This document shows, one piece after another, positions 1 to 11,279 of a stretch of DNA of 64,000 bases. Below the pieces are notes generated by a model. It did no database searches and was not told the DNA's origin. It saw only the letters and a program-made list of their open reading frames with translations. The position numbers were made by a program, and so were the translations under genes. Source of the stretch: Thuidium tamariscinum (Eukaryota; Streptophyta; Bryopsida; Hypnales; Thuidiaceae); assembly GCA_947034885.2 (NCBI GenBank), contig OX344751.2, positions 46,529,082-46,593,081 of the forward strand, read 5' to 3'. Numbering within the stretch: the stretch's first letter is position 1; every line of letters starts with the position of its first letter.

Positions 1-478
1 CAAGCCAATACTGGACCACGTTCAGTGTTGCGGGAACATTCCAAAATCGGAGACCTGAATCTCCGTTTAATCTGCAAAGTCCTTGTGTCCCTAGGAGGAA
101 CAAAATGGAGTTGGGGCACATGCCGAAGGAAAAAAAATTGAAATTGGATAGTAAAAATAAACTTGTTTACCTCCTCAAGAATATCATTTTCATTTCAATT
201 AGCGCTCAAATGACAAATTTTATTAAAATAGCAGTGTTCCATATGCCATTTTTTCACGATTCTAAACACTAACATCTAGGACACAAATGGATCTCAAAGA
301 TCTATGATAGATTTAGATTTCAAACTACGTGGTCTAAACCATCTTGGATAGATATAGATTTTAGACATCTAGGGCTATTGTAGATTTCAAAAATCTAATT
401 GATTTAGTTTTCAAACTACCCGGTCCAAACTATAGAAAGTGTCAAAGTAAAGGAATGTTGCCAATTTAATGAACTAAT
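1..478. other. AT-rich non-coding start of window
   Basis: No coding frame is supported. About 209-477 resembles a ~300-bp MITE family that is better preserved at 6666-6969 and 16411-16728: it shares the opening aaattttattaaaat, the internal words tagatttagatttcaaac and ggtctaaacc, and the closing gtgtcaaagtaa. The right end is worn and directly abuts the next element at 479. Confidence 0.5.
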
Positions 479-1201
479 GGGTCGTTGCAAGAAACACTTA
501 CCAATTTTGTCTCAAAATGGCTCAAAAACAGTGAGTCTTGTGAGTCCTGTGACCCTTTGAAATTAAAAAAAATTTAATTGAAAAAAATATGGATAATTTG
601 AAGAGCAATGAGAATATTATGTCTCTTGAAATTCAGACCTAAGAAATTTTTCTCTAAATGTTATAGACAATGGAAAATACAATGAAAATAGCTCTTTTTT
701 CACTAATTTGGTAAAAATAGTAAAAAAATTCAAAAAATGAAAATGAATTTTTTTTCTCCAAGTAAAGGTCTTTCTTTTCTAACAAATTTCATCTTTGGAA
801 AAAATAAATTTTATTCTCCACACTTACGCAAAGTCAGCCACTTTGACGACATGTGGAGGTTGAATAGTATAGTATTTTCAAAAAATCTCTTTGGGGTCTT
901 GTGTAACTTTAGGTGAGGTCCTCGCATGCCAATTTTCAGCTCAAAATTTGCATTTTTGGGTCAAAAATAGGACTAAAAAACCCCAAAATGGCCAAAGTAG
1001 ACATCCAATTGGGGGCAGTTTTAAAATAGTAAACTAATTTTGAAAAAATTCAAAAATTACACAAAATGTAAAACTTTTGTAGGCACCTTCATTTCAAGTT
1101 TCAAGTCAAATGAACAAAAGATGCAAAAGTTATGAGCAAAAAGCTACCTCCTAAAGGTCAAGGGGACAAAAAAAAACGACAAGTGTTCCTTGCAATCACC
1201 C
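479..1201 (+). mobile_element. 4-bp-TSD MITE, subfamily I (copy A)
   Basis: A 723-bp non-coding element. It begins GGGTCGTTGCAAGAAACAC and ends TTCCTTGCAATCACCC, imperfect terminal inverted repeats. The flanks carry the same 4 bp, TAAT at 475-478 and at 1202-1205. A reverse-complement relative lies at 17817-18547. No transposase is encoded, so it must move with enzyme supplied in trans. The superfamily is not assigned; variable 4-bp duplications are known for groups such as Sola and Ginger. Confidence 0.8.
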
Positions 1202-1235
1202 TAATTCACTATTCAAGAGCAAAAGTTATACACTA

Positions 1236-1843
1236 ACAAAATCATTGCAAGAAACACTTACCTATCTCAATGAGTCTTGTGACTTTTGGAATAATTTTTT
1301 TTTAAAAATAAAATGAAATATAGATATTTTGGAGAGAAATGAGAATATTGTGTCTTTTAAAATCTAAACCTAAGAAAATTTAACTCTAAAATTTATACAC
1401 AAAAAAAAGCACAATGAAAAATACAATGAAAATAGACACTTTGATGTTTGTTTGTTTTTAAATTGTAAAAAAAATTTAATTTAAAAAAAAACTTTTTTCC
1501 TAATTTAAAGATGCTCTTCAATCACTTTCATCTTTGGGAAAAATTAATTGTGTTCTCCACACTTATTCAAAGGTAGTGCACTTTGAGTACATGTAGAAGT
1601 TAGAGAGTTTACTATTTTAGAAAATCTCTTTGTGGACTTGTGTAATTCTAGTGGAAGTCCTTATAAGACAATTTTGAGCTTTAAATTTTCATTTTTGGGC
1701 CAAAAATAGGACTTATAATCTTCAAAATGACCATGGTTGATATATAGTCGGAATGTGTTTTAAAATATAAAAATAATTTTTTTCAAATTAAGAAAATTAC
1801 ATAATCTTTAAAAGTATTATATATACCTTAATTTCAAGTTTCG
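1236..1843 (+). mobile_element. Truncated copy of the 4-bp-TSD MITE, subfamily I
   Basis: Starts atcattgcaagaaacacttacc, lacking the terminal GGG, and follows copy A through the shared words agaatattgtgtctttt, ttctccacactta and aatttcaagtttc. Similarity stops near 1843, so the right end is lost. It is much more diverged than copy A beside it, suggesting an older insertion. Confidence 0.6.
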
Positions 1844-1849
1844 CTAGAG

Positions 1850-3174
1850 GATTTTTGGACCCAAGAAATGCCCTCTAATTTTGATATCACTATAAGAATA
1901 ATGGTTATATTCAAAGTATACTTCTTAAATCAGAAGAGGTGCGTGAAGTGGTTTTGTCAAGTAGTCTCCGGGGGATCACTCCTTATAATCTAACCCTTAA
2001 ACAACGTGGGAGAAGGGGGGGGCACCCACAAAACCATCTTTTCTGAAAAATCATGGGAATCATTGGTATTAAAATATCCAAATATATATGCACATTTGAA
2101 GTCAAAAAATTGTAGAAGATCTTCCTATTTTACCCCTATTTTCAAGGATGAATGCTTGCAATTCTCTCCTCTCCTACAAGATGATCTCTTGTTCATTGCC
2201 CCAAAAATGGCTCCAGCATCATTTAGGGGTTAAAGTATACACCTAAGTTAAGAGAGTATTTTATGTGGGGCTATTTACCTTATTTTTTGTAATTAAGGTG
2301 ACCATCTCCTCTCTTTACAATTTTTTTTTCTTCTACTACATACATGTATAGGATATATACCATGAAACATAAAACAATCAATGAATTCAAATGCCATTGA
2401 CCAAGTGGTAGTTTTTAACTTCTAAAGGTCAATTGTTCATTGAACAAACAATTGAAAATTTGAGTAAGTTCCTATGAAGTGAATTTTGATTGGATGTTCA
2501 TAAAATTTTGAGTTTTTGACACAAGATATGAACACTTATATCTTTAAGTGAAAATACCATTTTTTTCCAAGTAGGGCTCCAATTCAAAGTTATGCTCCTC
2601 TAAATTTTCTTGGTAGGTTGGGCAATTAGAGCAACTTTGGTACATCTTTTGCAAAAACACCCACAAACTTTTGAAATTTGGCAAATGTGCAACTTATTAA
2701 ATATGGAATTCAAGTGTCCTAAGAAAATTTAGTTCTCTATTTACATTCTGAGAGAAGTAAAACTTTGTTAGCTATATTGAAGCACCTTCAAAGAAAACAT
2801 TTTCTTATGAATGGAAGTTCTATTATTTTGCAACCCATGAAGTCAAAGTTCTTGAAATTTTTCACACAGATTCCAAATGTTTTTTCTAATTTAATTAAAT
2901 TTGAATTTCAAATGAAAAATTTCTTCATTGCACAAGAAAACATCAAAAAATGATTAGTGTATTGCCAATGCATTTAACCTCCTTTCATTGTAAGTTGATT
3001 TAGAATAAACTTAATTCCATATTTGCTTTTGAAATTTTTTATGAATGAACCTAACTTCATGTATATATGAATGGTTACAAAATTTTACTCTAAAAAGGCT
3101 TGAAGTTCATCGTCCTTCTTTTGTAGGAATAAAAGAAAGTTCTCATTTCTAGCATTGTAATCTTTCAATTCACA
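1850..3174. other. Non-coding AT-rich interval with a dispersed repeat
   Basis: No supported gene. A piggyBac-type right terminus (TTTAGGGG followed by TTAA) ends at 2233 but no partner was found. About 2255-2475 is related to 61885-62190: both have the words ctatttacctta, ttctactacata, accatgaaac, gtggtagtttt and gtcaattgttcattgaacaaac. That second copy is interrupted by a CACTA end at 62191, so this one acts as its empty-site relative. The rest is unrecognised. Confidence 0.45.
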
Positions 3175-3178
3175 TGGT

Positions 3179-3911
3179 GGGTCATTGCAAGAAAGACCGA
3201 CCGATTTATGTAGCGTTTTCCACAGTACTGCTGAAATTTTCGGGAGTACTGTATAATTAGAAAAACAATTTTTAAAAAATGTAAAAAATATGTTTTAGGT
3301 ATATACCTCTAAGAAGAAGGTACCCTAGTAAGGAAAAGTGAAGGAAAATTCTCTAAGTAGGAGAACTAGAAAAGTGCAAATTTTCATGAAAATAGCTACT
3401 TTGACATTTTAATTTGTAAAAAATAGGAAAAAGAATTTTTTTAAAAACTAAAAATTGGCAATTGGGGAGAACTTTATGATGAAGAGATTTCACCAAAAGA
3501 ATGATCTCAAAACCATCTCAAATGTTCAAAAGTATGCGCGCAAGGGAGGCCTGTTTGCGCATATGTAGAGGAAAGAGAATAATTATTTTTAAGATTTCCT
3601 TTGGTAGAAACATGCCTACCTAGTATGGGAATAGGCCACAGAAATTTCAGCTTTAGATCATTAATTTTGGATGCTCCCCAGTACTAAAAACCCCTAAACT
3701 ACAAAGTGTGACAAATTAGCTTAATTGAAATTTAATTATAAAATGATTTTTGAAAATTTCTGAAAAATAAGGAATTTGATTGTTGTCATGTCAGAAATCT
3801 TTAGTCAAAATTTCAAGTTAATATGGTTCATACTTTAAAAGTTATAATCAATAACAACTCCGTCATTCAAAGTGTGATGCAAAATAGTACAGGTCTTTCT
3901 TGCAATCACCC
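3179..3911 (+). mobile_element. 4-bp-TSD MITE, subfamily II (copy D)
   Basis: A 733-bp element from GGGTCATTGCAAGAAAGACC to GTCTTTCTTGCAATCACCC. It is flanked by TGGT at 3175-3178 and 3912-3915. The reverse complement of almost the same sequence is at 19101-19833. It contains the core word TAAGTAGGAGAACTAGAAAA shared with subfamily III. No coding potential. Confidence 0.85.
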
Positions 3912-4320
3912 TGGTCAAATGGATTGAATGCTTTTCTAGACATTGCCTTAATGGTTCAATAAATTATTTATATGATTGGAATTTTTTTTTATAAATTTGG
4001 TCACTGCATCTAAAATTGGCTATAATTTGGACATGCTTCTTTAGAAACACCCTCCATGCTTTAGGAAATAAGAAGTTTAACATTGAATACTTCTATAATC
4101 TCCATTGAAACTATCCCATAAACATTCTATTGGATATGATTGTGTATATCATATATAGCTTCAAAGATTGAAGTTGAATGGACCATCAATTTTGTCTTCA
4201 TGTTGTACAATTTTTAGTTTGTTGAATCCACTAAAGTAAACTCCCCATTTATGTTGAATGAGGTCATTCCTATCACTCATGGTCAATGTCTTACACTTAC
4301 ATTTAATTTTTAATTATGTA

Positions 4321-5715
4321 CAGTGGGGTACCAATCAAAATGTCGTTTTTGAATTCACAGTGAGAAAAATTTCAGTACTTCCACCTTTGAAAGCCTCCCA
4401 AGAGCTCAAAAATTGGTGTTTCACCACGAAATTTTTATCACAGCATCATCTTTAAGTTAATTATATGTATGCCAAATCTCAAGGCCAAAAGATTCACCAA
4501 AAAAAAGTTATTCAAAATCTACCAACATGGGTAGTGGTGAGAAACATTTCACTACTTTCAACTTTGACACCTTCCTAAGGATTGAGTTTTTTTTCTTTTT
4601 CCATGAAAATTTTGTCATGAAAAAATCTCTATGTTTTTAATATGTATAAAAAATTTCAAGTTAAAAACCTTTTTTCTTAAGAAGATATTTGAAATCTCCC
4701 AATAGGTGTAGTTTTCAAAAAAATTTCACAATTGCCAACTTTGACACCCTTCTAAGGGCTGGAAATTTTTTTTCTTACCATGAATGTTTTTTTGTGAAGT
4801 CATCTGTATGTTGATAATATGTGCTCCAAATTTCAAGTTGAAATGAATTACCAAAAGAAAGATATACAAAATCTCCCAACATGTGTAGTTGTGAGGAGGA
4901 GTTTTTGAGCCCTTAGTATAGTGTTATTTTGTGGAGTAAAGTTTGACATGAATGTAAAAACTCAACCTCACAACTACACATATTCAAAGATTTTGAATAT
5001 CTTTTTTTGGGTAAGTGTTTTGAACTTGAAATTTGGAACACATATTATCAACATAAATTTGACCTTATTCAAAAAAATTCATGTTAAATAGACAAATTTT
5101 CAGCCCTAGGGAGGGTGTCAAAGTTGGCAATAGTGAAAATTTTCTCACAACTACATATGTTGGGAGATTTTGTATATCTTTTCTTTGGTAATTCATTTGA
5201 ATTTGAAATTTTGAGCATGTATTATCAACATATAGGTGACTTAAAAAAAACATTCATGGTAAGAAAACAATTTTTCAACCCTTGGGAGGGTGTTAAAGTT
5301 GGCAATTGTGAACATTTTCCTCAAAACTACTCCTGTTGGGAGATTTCAAATATCTTTTTAAAAAAATGTTTTTATCTTGAAATTTTTTATACATATTAAA
5401 AACATAGAGATTTTTTCATGACAAAATTTTCATGGAAAAAGAAAAAGAAATCAATCCTTAGGAAGGTGTCAAAGTTGAAAGTAGTGAAATGTTTCTCACC
5501 ACTACCCATGTTGGTAGATTTTGAATAACTTTTTTTTGGTGAATCTTTTGGCCTTGAGATTTGGCATACATATAATTAACTTAAAGATGATGCTGTGATA
5601 AAAATTTCGTGGTGAAACACCAATTTTTGAGCTCTTGGGAGGCTTTCAAAGGTGGAAGTACTGAAATTTTTCTCACTGTGAATTCAAAAACGACATTTTG
5701 ATTGGTACCCCACTG
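4321..5715. mobile_element. Foldback transposon with long repetitive arms (Tc1/mariner-like ends)
   Basis: The two halves are inverted copies of each other: the left end CAGTGGGGTACCAATC matches the reverse complement of the right end at 5700-5715. TA flanks both ends (4319-4320 and 5716-5717), and CAGTG next to a TA duplication is typical of Tc1/mariner DNA transposons. Each arm is about 600 bp and is built from roughly three and a half degenerate units of ~170-185 bp. Units start near 4360, 4535, 4706 and 4889, each carrying a word like caactttgacaccttcctaagg. The centre near 4910-5125 is less symmetrical. No transposase is encoded. Short open frames inside it are not genes. Confidence 0.75.
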
Positions 5716-5717
5716 TA

Positions 5718-6665
5718 CATTATTGGTACCATGTCAAATTTTAGTGAACTACCCTTCATTGTAGAATCCTTAAGCTTGATTGTGTTCATTTTTGTCATCT
5801 ACATGAAATTATCTATTTACATTTATACTCATTGTACAATAAAAAATTTGTACAATTTCTATTTGTTAAGGCTAACTTATTAATAAAAATTCCTACTTCG
5901 TGATGTTTTTACATAACCTAATTTATATAAAATAAATTGCATAGCATTTCATAGACCCTATAATAGTCCTATATATTATATAAAAAATTTCTCGTTTGAA
6001 TTAAATGGACCATATCTTTTAACTCACATAGTTTTAAAAAACAAACTAAGAGTAATCTCCCCGAGCAGGTAGTCTAGGTTAGGACTTCACGGAGTACAAA
6101 AGTGATGGAACTTGAGAAACGTTTTTTTATTCAGTTAGGGTGAAAGTGATGGAACTTGAAAAATGATTTTTAATTTAGTTGTTCCAATTTATCTCCTAGC
6201 ATGTGGTCAACTATTTGAGCATTATAATATTTTGCTTGCTAGATATGCACTTCAATCCTTCCCACTTGTATCCCCTTATTTTTTTAATAGAATCCTTCTC
6301 ATTCTCATGTCATGTGTCTTTTACTAAACAACACCCTAAGCCAATGATAGTCTATTCCAACCTTACTCAAAAATATTTGTTTTGCCTTGTATTACAATAG
6401 ATCATGTCTAATATACTTTAGTTAATTGATTCATTATAGGTGGTTCTACCTTATTGATGATTTAGTTTTTTCTTCTATATATCTTGTATTACTTCTACAA
6501 TTCCACTTAATAATTTTTTAAAGAATGAAAATCACATTATTTTTTGTTATTTTTTTTCCTAGACTTCCAACTCAATTGTTCATGATAAAAAAAGATTTGA
6601 TCTCAAAATCATTTAGTGCAAATTCTTTTGAATTAAAAAGATTCAAAGCCCCATAAACTAATTTT
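5718..6665. other. Non-coding AT-rich interval
   Basis: No coding frame, structural RNA or repeat that I can support. It holds only short frames rich in Leu/Ile/Phe codons, as expected in AT-rich DNA. Confidence 0.4.
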
Positions 6666-6969
6666 CCATGATGGCAAATTTCATTAAAATGGAAAATTTC
6701 CAGTACTTTGACACTTTTTACAGTTTAGACCACACAAGATGAAATCTAAATTAGTCATAGATTTTTGAAATCCAAACTTGTCGAAGATGTTTTAGACTGT
6801 ACAATCTCAAATCTAAACTTGTCATAGATTTATGAAGTCTATATAAGTCATAGATGCCTAAAAATCTATACCAATCCTAGATGTGAGTTTGTAGTTCATA
6901 TCGAGTATTTGGTATGAAAAATGGCATATGGAATATTTAGTACCATTTCAACAAAATTCGCCATCATGG
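6666..6969. mobile_element. ~300-bp MITE, TIR CCATGATGGC
   Basis: Ends are inverted copies: CCATGATGGCAAATTTC on the left and the complement of GAATTTTGTTGAAATGG-type sequence on the right, closing with GCCATCATGG. Related copies are at 16411-16728 and, degraded, at 209-477. The interior is full of atctatgac/tagattt words. The target duplication is not clear, so superfamily is unknown. Confidence 0.6.
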
Positions 6970-8103
6970 TGCTCCTTTAATATGATTTCTTCACTATGAC
7001 TATGAAATGCATTTACATTGCAATCTATGCAAAGTGTTTGAAATTCTTCGACACATTTTCATAGAGCCTATTCCATTGCAAAACCCTACTGTTACACATG
7101 CCGAAAAATACTTTTCTAAAATATTAGGCCCCTTGCACTAGGAAAGGTAGTTTTGACGATATAAAGGCTTTATACCAACTTTTAGGGGTTCAATTTGAGT
7201 GCCCTGACAGGATAGGACCAAGGTGTTTATGTCAATGATTTTGAGAGAAAGAATGTGAAGTTATAAAGAAATGGATGAAAATTGTCAAATCTTTCCCACC
7301 CGTTTCCACTAAGCTAGTAGGTTTCCAACACTTTCCTTGCTTCATGATTAAATCGCCCCAAAATTGTAATGTTCTCATGGAGATTATGTTCGAAATTCAA
7401 ATCACTGGTGTGAAAATCTACTTTAGCGAGCACAACCAATTATAATCTTGGAGGTCTAGGAGTTTTTTTGCAAGGCTATCCATACAATAGGGGTTGTCAC
7501 GGCTCCTTCACTTGCAGTGGAATTCCCTGGGAACGTCTACATGACACGTTTCCATTTGTCTTCCATGTCAGGCTTGGGATTCATTTCTTGGGAAATTCAC
7601 TATAGCTCTCTTCACCTTCGCGGGTGCTTAATTGTTCCTTGGGATTCATTCCCTGAAAAAATTTGATCTTCCACTTCGTAGTTTCACCCCTCCGTTGCAC
7701 TATTTTTGCCCCTTCACCGATTTCATCTTCATTTCGGCTATCAAGCATGCGGACGTTTTTACCTAGGTCTCACTCAAGGTGACCAAACCTCAGGGGTTCA
7801 TCTTCTGGCCTTTCTCCAAGGGTTGTCACAGCACCTCCGGCTTCCAGCAAACCGATTGGCTCACCCTTTTGCTCAATTCCCAGAGAAAATCTGGCACCTG
7901 AAGGTGCCGTGGCAGCCCCTAATGGAATCCACAGCTTGCTTAATTTCCCGTATTTGCAACTTCATGACTCGGGTGAACTCCATCAATACTGCCATCACAG
8001 CTCTAGCTCGCTTGCTCGCGCAGAAGAATACTAGTCTAAAGTGGTGTCGTGGTGCCAGTGGCTTTTTTTTTTAAAAACCGGCGCCAGTGACTTTGGTCTA
8101 AGC
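6970..8103. other. Non-repetitive flank upstream of the first gene island
   Basis: Base composition rises in GC from about 7500. An open frame of 122 codons at 7706-8074 has no recognisable domain, and its last codons run up to a T-tract and the MITE, so I do not call it a gene. This is best read as distal upstream sequence of the 8979 gene. Confidence 0.35.
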
Positions 8104-8106
8104 TTA

Positions 8107-8408
8107 GGGCCACCTTCCATGCGAGCCGGGCCGGTAAGAAAGCCGCAAGACGACAAGCAGGAGCTGCCGATTCTCTTGCCGGCCTTGGTGAGCGGAGAAG
8201 CAGGAGCAGCAGCTTCACCGATATTGGTGGAAGACCGGTGGAAGACAGGATTGGTGGAGAGCGATCGAATTTCAGGGAATCGTTACATGTGCTCATCTTA
8301 CTCGACATCTCCCTAGCCACCGGGTTCACATAGAAGTGTCATCGCTCACTTGTCACTGTAGCTCTCCCGGGAAACTTCTACCGGCCCGGCTCACATGGAA
8401 GCTGGCCC
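8107..8408. mobile_element. PIF/Harbinger-type (Tourist-like) MITE in the gene's upstream region
   Basis: A 302-bp GC-rich element. The left end GGGCCACCTTCCATG and the complement of the right end (GGGCCAGCTTCCATG) form terminal repeats of about 33 bp that continue into a shared GAGCCGGGCCGGTA. TTA flanks both sides (8104-8106 and 8409-8411). GGGCC ends with a 3-bp TTA/TAA duplication are the hallmark of Tourist-like Harbinger MITEs. It lies about 570 bp before the ATG at 8979. Open frames inside it are accidental. Confidence 0.8.
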
Positions 8409-8652
8409 TTAGACGTGGGCCAGAAGGTGATTGCAATTGTGCCTTCAGCATGTACCGATCCTGTGTCCTGCACCCCAAGTGCTACAGTCACCGTGTTTGA
8501 GTTCTCGAGCTTATCCCACAGATCCACCGTCCGTCGCTTCTGGGGAGTGGGGAGTGGGGACATCTGAACGGAAGGATTGAGGAGGGAGCGTAATTGGCGC
8601 CCCGGATTTACCGCAATTGACTGAGACGACGGATGATTGTGCTCCAGCGGCG

Positions 8653-8659
8653 ACGTGGC
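8653..8659 (+). promoter_or_regulatory. ABRE-like ACGTGGC motif
   Basis: GACGTGGC lies about 150 bp upstream of the TATA-like site and 325 bp upstream of the ATG; ACGTGGC is the core bound by ABA-response bZIP factors in land plants. A second ACGTGGG occurs at 8413, just past the MITE. Single short motifs occur by chance, so this is only suggestive of stress or ABA control. Confidence 0.3.
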
Positions 8660-8809
8660 GAAGAACCGCGTCCGCTGCGCACTCAGCGGCACTGGTCTGG
8701 ACGCCCGCCCACCCGCCCACGCTTCCCCTTCCCGGTGGGCAGCTCTCCTTCCCCCTCCTTGCAGCGTCCTTGGATCGGCCATTGATCGCTAGCTGCAGCA
8801 AGGAGGACA

Positions 8810-8816
8810 TATATAT
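8810..8816 (+). promoter_or_regulatory. TATA-like box of the 8979 gene
   Basis: TATATAT sits inside a 14-bp palindrome (8806-8819) in otherwise GC-rich DNA, about 165 bp before the ATG. This would place transcription start near 8840-8850 and a 5' leader of ~130 nt. Confidence 0.45.
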
Positions 8817-8978
8817 GTCTCCCAGCTCCTTCGAATTTCATAGTGCTTGTAGCTCTCGTCCTCCAGCTGAACTTGCAGCCCACTCCTTGCTTTCTCTGCG
8901 GAATTCAGTGGTATCCTACTTCTCGCCGAATTGGCATTCCTTCGATTCCCATTGTGTCGGTCATCACTGTCCTTCATC

Positions 8979-10200
8979 ATGTCTTACGGAGATGAGTCGG
9001 GTTACGGATCCAGGAAGGCCAACTATGGCGATGATGACAACGAAGGCGGATACAAGGCCACCGGCACTTACGGGGATGACCAGGAGTCTGCTGGGTCGTA
9101 TGGCCAGAAGAAATCTGGGCACGGCGGATACGGGGATGACTCCACCGTGGAGGAGTCAGCGTTCAAGAAGTCGGGTGCTGGCTACGGGGACAATGAAGAG
9201 TATGGCGCTCAGAAGACTTCCGGTTACGGAGCGAGGAGGAACGACGAAGACGAAGGCTACGGACAGAAGAAAACCTCGGGATACGGATCCAGGAACGAGG
9301 AGGAGGAGACTAGTGGCTACGGGCAGAAGGCGTCTTCCGGCTATGGATCCAAGAAGAAGGATTCCGATGGCGATGGGATTCCTGATGAGTTCGAGAAGAG
9401 CCAGTACAACAAGGAAGATGTGAGCTTTCTCGTCCTACATTGTTGCTTCTGTCTGGATTTGTTCGTTTCTTTTGTCAGATTTAGAAATGTCGGTGACTGG
9501 TCGAGTTCAATTTGTTGCCTGGAGCTTCGTTGCGAACACATGCTTGAAGTAGTGTTAGAGACCCGCATCGGTAGTTGGACTAGTTGCGAGTGATTGGTTG
9601 AATTGGTTTGATTCTAGATCCTGTTCATGACAATGCTTTGGTTCATGCTGCAATGTGTAGGTCGAGGATTTGAAGAATCGCACTGACATTGACGACGACG
9701 AGAGGGAGCATCGCCGCAAGGTTTTGGTGGCCGAAGTGGCAGCGGGTGTGGTTGGAGCTGGAGTGCTGGGAGTCGCCGGATACGCGGCGTACAAGCACTT
9801 CAACAAGGATGACGACGAGGAGAAGACTGGCGAAGAGGGTGAGGAGAAGACCGGATTCTTTGGTCGCAAGAAGAAAAATGACGACGATGACGAGACTTCG
9901 GGATACAAGAAGAGCGGCTACGGCCAAGACGAAGATGAGACTTCGGGTTACAAGAAGAAGACCGGCTATGGCGATGATGCAGAAGGCTATGGAAAGAAAT
10001 CGAGCTATGGTCAGGGCGATGACGAGTCCTCAGGCTACAAGAAGAAAACAAGCTACGGTGAGGACGAAGATGAATCATCAGGCTATGGCAAGAAGAAGAG
10101 TAGCTATGGTGAGGATAATGACGAGTCGTCAGGCTACGGCAAGAAGAAGAGCGGCTACGGAGAGGACGAGGAAAAGAAGGAGAAGAAGAGCTGGTTCTAG
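8979..10200 (+). CDS. Low-complexity YG/DE/K-repeat protein with a glycine-rich hydrophobic segment, two exons
   Basis: Exon 1 is 8979-9419 and exon 2 is 9661-10200, encoding 326 residues. The 241-bp intron starts GTGAGC, ends TGTAG and is phase 0. Residues 1-125 are repeats such as SGYGxKK and GDDxES. Residues 128-139 (DSDGDGIPDEFE) form an Asp-rich calcium-binding loop like those in EF-hand or thrombospondin type 3 repeats. Residues 168-190 (VLVAEVAAGVVGAGVLGVAG) are a glycine-rich hydrophobic stretch, possibly a single membrane or glycine-zipper segment. Residues 222-315 are repeats of ~16 residues, acidic DEDESSGYG alternating with KKK. The protein ends in EKKEKKSWF. I do not recognise a named family. 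The strongly hydrophilic repetitive character and an upstream ABRE-like motif fit a desiccation or stress hydrophilin, but that is inference. The ATG chosen is the first one giving the repeat frame; codons are GC-rich, unlike the surroundings. Confidence 0.8.
9420..9660 (+). other. Intron of the 8979 gene
   Basis: The donor GT follows codon 147 (AAGGAAGAT|GTGAGC), and the acceptor AG at 9659-9660 precedes GTCGAGGATTTG. The interval is T-rich, lacks the YG repeat code, and joins two frames that only make a continuous protein after its removal. Confidence 0.8.
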
Positions 10201-11275
10201 ACAAGTTTGGGACTTCCCCTTCCAACACGTTAGGATTCGAGAAGCGTCGTGCAAGGACTCTGTAATTTCTGTAAATTTCAATTCGTGTTTGGAACCTCGC
10301 GTACGTGGCTTAGTTGTGGAAGATCCGCGAGGTTGGAAGATCGGTGCAAGGGCTCACTCTTGTCATCACTGCTTTGTGAAATTTGTTTCCGACGCTTCAA
10401 TGGAATTATAAATTGTCTTCGTACCTCTCACCACGTTTTCATATTCCTCCGGTCACTGGGATAAGAGTTTGCCTAGCTGTTTCCAGTTCTACAACAGGAT
10501 CCAAAAGTTCTGAAAGAGCTTGCCTTCCGCAGAGATTTGCAAATGCCAATGCTCACCTCTTGTAACGCAGTTCAATGAAGTTTAACGAGAAGACAATTTT
10601 TTTCATAATTACGCAGGAGAGAATTCATGCATGATTTTATGTGCAACGAACTCTACTTCGCAAACGCACAAACGCACAATTCGTCCGCGCTGAATTCTTC
10701 GTGAAATGGTGCAGGCGGATCTCTTCTCAAGAGCAGGCAACCTTGCATTGAAGATTTGCACTTCAGTTGGCAGATACATGTACTGTACACCAGAAATGGA
10801 ATACGGAGTCCTGGTAAGCTGTATGAAAGCATGGGTGAACTCCATATTTTAGTTAACCGTAGTACATTTGAGCACAATTGTACTGTACACGCACTATACA
10901 GGACAACTGTGTCCCAGACTCCAAGCTCCTGAGCTTCAGCAAGCGGATGGAATCAGTTCAGTTAGACACCACTAACTTACTCGTTCAGTGTCAACTGTCA
11001 AGTCAAGCTTGCCATTATGCACAAATTATATAATTTTGAGTTTTTGACCCCAAACTCCATTGTCCCAGGCCTTGGGGAACAAACGAAAGTTTTGTTTTTC
11101 TAAACTTACGACCTAACAAACGAAAGGTTGGGTATGGACCTAAAATGCCAAATTCTGGCACTATTTTTTTGAAATTTCTTTTAAGATACAAGAACAGATT
11201 AGGTTTGTGGAAAATCATTCTCACTTCAATCGGTGCTTGGGACCTAAGCTTATATCACCCAAATTATCACCCAAA
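10201..11275. other. 3' flank of the first gene island
   Basis: The likely 3' untranslated region runs from 10201 for a few hundred bases (GC-neutral, unique). No clear AATAAA signal was seen close by. From about 11010 the composition returns to repeat-like AT-rich DNA. Short reverse-strand frames at 10609-10877 show no domain and are not called. Confidence 0.4.
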
Positions 11276-11279
11276 TTAA

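Noticed and set aside
7706-8074. 122-codon open frame upstream of the first gene
   Set aside because: No motif, no splice link and a run of Phe at the end from a T-tract; treated as flank.
8617-9423. 268-codon frame overlapping the first exon
   Set aside because: Arg/Thr/Met-rich shadow of the YG repeat frame. Only the frame from 8979 joins across the intron to a continuous repeat protein.
9689-10411. 240-codon Arg-rich frame over exon 2
   Set aside because: A shadow frame of the repetitive Lys/Asp/Glu code, without a start linked to exon 1.
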